From Cunninghamia lanceolata (lineage: Eukaryota; Streptophyta; Pinopsida; Cupressales; Cupressaceae): DNA of 64,000 nt. The notes beneath the pieces were generated by a model, which saw nothing but the letters and a program-made list of their open reading frames with translations, was not told the DNA's origin and ran no database searches. Location: NCBI GenBank assembly GCA_027924645.1, contig BSBN01001759.1:124001-188000 (forward strand), given 5' to 3'. Both the position numbers and the translations under genes were made by a program. Below are positions 59,396 to 64,000 of this stretch, piece after piece. Numbering within the stretch: position 1 is the stretch's first letter; every line of letters starts with the position of its first letter.

Positions 59396-60019
59396 TGTTC
59401 GAAAATCTAATCTAGAGCGGGCATTAAATGCACCTACCCCATTAGAGATCCTCCAAAGATCTCGTTCTTTGTCGCACCTTGCAAAATAGTTAATGCCATT
59501 TACTGTCCTGTTAGAAAACATTCAATGCTGTTGGTGAGTTTGAATGTGAGTTTGAGCGGCATAATTTTGGGTGAAGAGAAGAGACAAAAGGAAGAATGGG
59601 AATGGAGAACGGTTAGAAGAAGAAGAAGAAGAAGAATATTGCATGCAATAGCAACACACTAGTGCAGAATCGCAGAGAAGATTTGTTGCAGCAGTAGCAG
59701 GAAGAATATTGTAGAGAGAATGCAGAGAAGAGAGCTCCAGGTAGCTCCAGACATGCACAACGATCAGTTAGAGGAATGAGCAGTGAACAACTCCAAACAA
59801 AAAGGGACAACAGTGATGTCCAGAAAGCTCCAGAGTAAGCAGTATTGGTAGAGGCAAGAAGAAACAGAGTTGTAACTCTGGCAGTTGTATTTGTTTGATG
59901 TAAAATAGTTTTTGTCATTAATATAAATTTTTGTTTGTGTATTTTGTTTTGTGTCCCCTCTCTCCTATTTGTGTATTCTTCCTTCCAACAAGTGGTATCA
60001 GATCGTAACGCTTCCAACA
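59396..60019 (+). repeat. 3' LTR of the 54382-60019 copia element
   Basis: 624 bp. Begins TGTTCGAAAATC (one change from the 5' LTR) and again ends with the primer-site copy and GCTTCCAACA; the ATTTA duplication follows. Confidence 0.93.
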
Positions 60020-60024
60020 ATTTA

Positions 60025-63000
60025 TTCAATTGTAGCAATTACAATTTTGGTATCTAGAACTGTAGCTCAATTTTCAAAATTACAATGATGAAAATCCACT
60101 CATGGAATGTCAAATAATGTAAATATGATGTGTGAATGACCATACAACTGGAAATGTGCCAAGATGTGGATGGATTAGCTGTTGTACAACCTGTGGATCA
60201 CCGTGATAGTGAGAAACCTACCTTAACACACTTGTACAACTGCTATACAACTTTAAATCTCCTTAGAAACAACTGTGACACCTTCTTGATGAGGTTCTTC
60301 AACAGAAATGGTAATGAATGAGGGCGATCAACAAAGAAAGTGAGCAAGCAACACCAAAAAGATGGAAAATGTTCCCTTGCTACTAGTGTTTCACAATGTA
60401 AGAAAATATGCAGTTTGTAGAGCCAAAAATAATGAATATCTACCCTTGGAATGGTACAAAATTCTCCCTAGAGTGCTGGTCTTGGGTTGCAACAATAAAT
60501 TATGATAGATTGAGTCCAATACCCTTTGAAATTAGCGATGGAAACTCTTCAAGCACGATCACAAAATTTGCTAGCAAAATAGGATATTGGCAATCTCCCA
60601 AAGTGTCGCTCAAGATGAAGTATGCCGATGATGATGAACAACACCAACGATCTATTATTTTCTTGCAAATGCCAATTTGCCAAACTTGAAAATATGCACA
60701 AAATCTCTAAATCATCTCACCATGCAACTTCCGTGTGGAATTGCCAATGCTAGAGACGACGGTTTTCGTCCTCACCTCCAAAATTCGAACACAAAGGTCA
60801 AAAGTGAAGAATGGCATTTAGGAAATCTTGATGATCAAACGAAGCCAAGCACCACCTTTTTATTCGTTTACAAATCGGGACCTTGGATTTAAATTTCCCT
60901 CCAAGTATTTAAAAAGCCTTTTTTTAATAATTAAGTGTTTAAAAACACTTTTTAATTAAATATAATAATATTATATTAAGTTGTCTCTTAAATAAAGAAT
61001 TATCAGACGCAACTTAAAAATAATATTATGATACATATCCCTTGCTCAATCCTTTATCCTACGGGAAATGAGGATAGGCTAGAGGTCTTTTCCATGACGA
61101 TAGCTCGAAAAAGGGGACATGCCAGTCCGTCCTCCCTAAAATTGCAAACCCAAATGCTTAAGTATCATCGTGCCAATATGGTGAGTCATATTGTAATATC
61201 CAAAGTCTGGACCTCATACTTGTCAAAATGAAACAACTTCTACCAAAAAACAACATGCAAACTCGGATGCTCAAGTACCATCGTGCCAACACTATGAATC
61301 ATGTTGTAGCATCTGGATCTTGTATCCATCAAGTGAAACAACTCTTGCCAAAAATCACTATGGGATCTACTACTTCCATCATTCACACTCTTATGCAATC
61401 CACGAGCCTTGATCATCCCTTGGAAAAACAATTTGACCTATTGAGGAAAAATAACAAAGAAGTGTGCATGACTCATAACAACATAAATGCAAACCCCTAG
61501 GAGACCATGATGAGATGCATGATTATTTTTCCCCGCCTTTGACTTGGATCAAGCAATGAAAGCAACCAACTCACAACATGCTCCTCTTTGACATAACGAC
61601 GGATGATGCCTTCTTCCCAATGTTTGAGGACATCTTCAAGATCCCACAAGGCCAAAGGCTGCCCTATGAATTTGTCACCATGTTTTTGTCGTGCCACTTT
61701 GTTATCTCAATGAGCATGAATGCGTGTGGAATCCAATTTATGGATGCTAGTGCACTGTGAATGGTGCTTGGTATATCAGTCTACCCAAGAGATCTGGTAA
61801 CAACTAATAACTGATGGAACCTGCCTTGGGATGCTGGTGCAGGGATGAGTCATTGTATGTCATGTCGCCCAGGGGTAACTCGCCTCACTACCAATGAATG
61901 TTCAATGCCTTCCTCTAGGTCGAATCACTTAGGCCACCCTATACGCCCAAACCCTGCAATTTTCCTTCCAACGATGACAGGCTGAATGGAAAGGCGATAA
62001 GATTAGCTTCGCTAATAAAGGTCATGGTTGTTCCTTCCAGCGATAGCAGATATAAGCTAACGATCGTCTAGATATGACCAATTTCCAGTGATCCTTAAGC
62101 AAGCATCGATGACTAGTATGGCTTCAACTTAGCTTGTTACATAAATGATCTTGTGTCCTATCACCACACACTATGATGTCCTGACGCGTAATAATTTCTG
62201 GTAGTTTACACTCCAAATTCCTCCAGTCTAGTGCGCACCTGTAAATGAATGTTAACCACGATTTAGACCCAATGCAAATCCTGATTTAGATCTACCAAAA
62301 ATGATGCAGAGAAAGGACTTATTCAATGCAACAAGACTCTTTTCATACACTACATACAATGATATGACTCAAACAATGCTTGTATACACCCTAGATCACA
62401 CTAGACACCTGATTTTAATGGCCTCAAAATGCATACAACAAAGGAATCATATGAAACAATGAAGTTTGGGTTTATCAAGACCTTCAACAATGTTTATGGG
62501 TGCTTCACAACTCAATCTTACTGCAGATAAGTGATTTCATGAATCTATCTTATCAAACCCTAAGCAAACTAGGGTTCTGCCCTGTTTTAGCAGGTTTTTG
62601 AGGGGAACATTCCTCTATAACTCCCTAGAATCAAAAGATATCAACTCCAAACCTTGAAAATCTTATAGCACACATCAAAAAAGTTTTCTTGAAGTTTTCA
62701 GAATTTTCCAATGGTTAAAACTCAAGAAATGAATTTTTTATTCATGGTTGGAAACCCTAGGCTGAATCCTACTTGTTTTTACTAAAATTGCTCTAAAATG
62801 CACAAAACTCAATAAAATCTCCTGCAACAAAAAACAAATGAAAGAAGAAAAGATTCTCCATCTTCCCCAACTGGTTTCAGGTCCGTACTGTACCTACATG
62901 GTACACCTTGGGTTTACAGTCTGATTACACAGAAAATGCATAAACAGTGTGTCAAAATTGATGTTTTTCTTCTTCAAACTCTTCTCCAACCCCTTGGTCA

Positions 63001-63600
63001 TGTTTACAAGGCATATTTATGCTATTACAATCATGTACCAACCTCCAACTGACCCCCAACTATTTTTAATCAAAGTTTTAAGAGTTGTCATTACAACATT
63101 GACAATATTGACAAAATTTGAGCAATTTTTACAACTTTTGCCTAGATTGCACCTAATGACCCAAAATGGTCCTAGATTGACTTATAATGGTCTCAAATGA
63201 CCTTATTTACATAAATCAAGCCAAAACAAAATAAAAACCAAATATTTCCAACATGACCCAAGGTGCATCAGGGTGCCCCTGCACCAAAAAAGGAGACAGG
63301 GATTTCGTCCTGACTCACTTGTGCAAACTAGGGTTTTCCTCTTGTTAGCACTAAAAGTAGAATTGCAAGAATTTGTTGTCATACCAAAAATCAGATACCT
63401 TGAAATGAAGCCAAAATTCTCCTTTATACATGACAAGAAATTGGACCCAAGGGCACAAGGGTGGCGCCAAATTCAAATTTGAAAATCTTTTATATTTTTA
63501 TTATTATAATAATATAATTATATTATTAGTATAGTGTTTACAAAAACTTTTATTATATTAAAATAATAATATTATTCCATCTGAGTGGAGGGGACATGAC
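60025..63600 (-). other. U3-side sequence of the 54115-63600 LTR
   Basis: Mostly unique AT-rich sequence. Contains a two-unit tandem repeat of about 113 bp (about 61145-61370; units share ATGCT(C/T)AAGTA(C/T)CATCGTGCCAA), a (TAATA)-rich stretch at 60900-61030 and another near 63485-63580. Short frames here show no domain. Confidence 0.5.
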
Positions 63601-64000
63601 AGTCCTCCTGCCCCAAATATTGCTTGTTCTCAAGCAACTTTAAATGATCAAAAAATTATACTCCTTCCCATGTTGCATGCTCATTGCTCTTGGGCACAAT
63701 TGCTCTTGGGCACAACTCTTGTAGATTCAACAATGAAAAATAAACCATCCACTTTAGCAGTAATACTCACTAATCTTGGCTTCCCCTTGGCCTTTGCTTT
63801 CTTAATGACCTCATAATCATATGTGTAAGCTTTATCATCATGTGCAATCACCTCTTCCAGATTGATGTTATGAGGTTTACCTAGGAATCTACAATTTTTG
63901 GTCATGATACCTCATGTTGTCCCTTTCAAAAAATGGTTTAAATCAGATTGTATAAGTGCTAGCAAGTGATTGTAACAGCCACATATTATCCCAAACTTCA
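63601..64000 (-). other. 3' interior of the right-edge LTR element
   Basis: The complement of the polypurine tract (63601-63613) is followed by the conserved TTGCTTGTTCTCAAGCAA. A 74-codon minus-strand frame at 63681-63905 (MTKNCRFLGKPHNINLEEVI) could be the tail of an element protein, but has no motif I can name and is incomplete in context. Confidence 0.5.

Larger units (their letters stand above)
54382..60019 (+). mobile_element. nearly complete Ty1/copia retrotransposon
   Basis: 5,638 bp with LTRs 54382-54996 and 59396-60019 and a perfect 5-bp duplication ATTTA (54377-54381, 60020-60024). The primer-binding site TGGTATCAGATC begins at 54999; purine tract AAGGGGAAG at about 59387-59395. 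Gag, protease, integrase, RT and RNase H appear in copia order. About a dozen stops and several frameshifts make it defective. Both LTRs end with an extra copy of the primer-site sequence. Confidence 0.95.
54115..64000 (-). mobile_element. minus-strand LTR element, 3' LTR and start of interior (partial)
   Basis: A plus-strand LTR signature TGTAATGTCCC at 54115 pairs with GGGGACATGACA ending at 63600. It is followed by a pyrimidine-rich polypurine complement (GTCCTCCTGCCCC) and TTGCTTGTTCTCAAGCAA, the same context as at 6753. Excluding the nested copia (54382-60019) the LTR would be about 3.8 kb, with a TATA-like AGTATAAATATT on the minus strand near 54334-54345, so U3 is very long. The interior (63601-64000) is cut by the window edge. 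Whether 60020-63600 is all one LTR is not proven. Confidence 0.6.

Noticed and set aside
1..64000. tRNA, rRNA, organellar insertions, telomere repeats
   Set aside because: None was recognised; the tRNA-like matches are only the short primer-binding sites of LTR elements.

Overview
The window looks like nuclear DNA of a large-genome seed plant, most likely a gymnosperm (conifer-like). Gene density is very low, the spacers are AT-rich, and retrotransposons, hAT transposons and solo LTRs are stacked inside one another. One host gene is recognisable, a multi-exon amino-acid permease of the plant BAT1 type whose 5' exons are absent. The species cannot be named from the sequence. No bacterial, organellar, tRNA or rRNA features were recognised.

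Layout. (1) 1-554: unplaced sequence with a possible decayed LRR-like trace. (2) 555-13801: a decayed LTR-like repeat (R1). It was split by a hAT element (918-9719, 8-bp target duplication), which was invaded by a minus-strand LTR retrotransposon (1138-8974). The left LTR of that element was invaded by a second hAT carrying a broken transposase (about 1855-5845). A minus-strand solo LTR (9896-11662) also sits in R1. (3) 13802-18883: a short minus-strand LTR split by a complete non-coding LTR element (13957-18744) filled with two minisatellites. (4) 19815-46239: a minus-strand Ty1/copia derivative keeping only gag and protease. It is split by a gag-protease-only Ty3/gypsy element (20326-34127) and by a solo LTR (36039-44068). 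The gypsy element contains a hAT remnant and a 7-kb unit (25785-32830) with a 1,042-codon reading frame broken by one stop. The solo LTR contains another solo LTR (36153-38811) and a complete hAT with transposase (39955-43219). (5) 46240-50844: intron sequence with a solo LTR (47167-48431), then the last four exons of the permease. (6) 50845-54114: spacer with degenerate GTGCAC minisatellites. (7) 54115-64000: a minus-strand LTR element with a very long U3, split by a nearly complete Ty1/copia element (54382-60019), running off the right edge.

Most element boundaries were fixed by target-site duplications read directly: ATAATTAC, AATTT, AATAC, TGACC, GAAAA, CATGGAAG, ACCTG and ATTTA are perfect, while GTAGA/GTGGA, TAATG/CAATG and ATATGTTT/ATATGTTA differ at one base. 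The relative order of insertions can therefore be read. The most unusual object is the 25785-32830 unit. It has LTR-like ends (TGTTG...CAACA) and a perfect 5-bp target duplication, but no second LTR, primer-binding site or polypurine tract that I can find. Inside it are a long antisense reading frame and, nearer its 3' end, a TATA-like box. The arrangement is that of a giant solo LTR carrying a protein-coding frame in U3.
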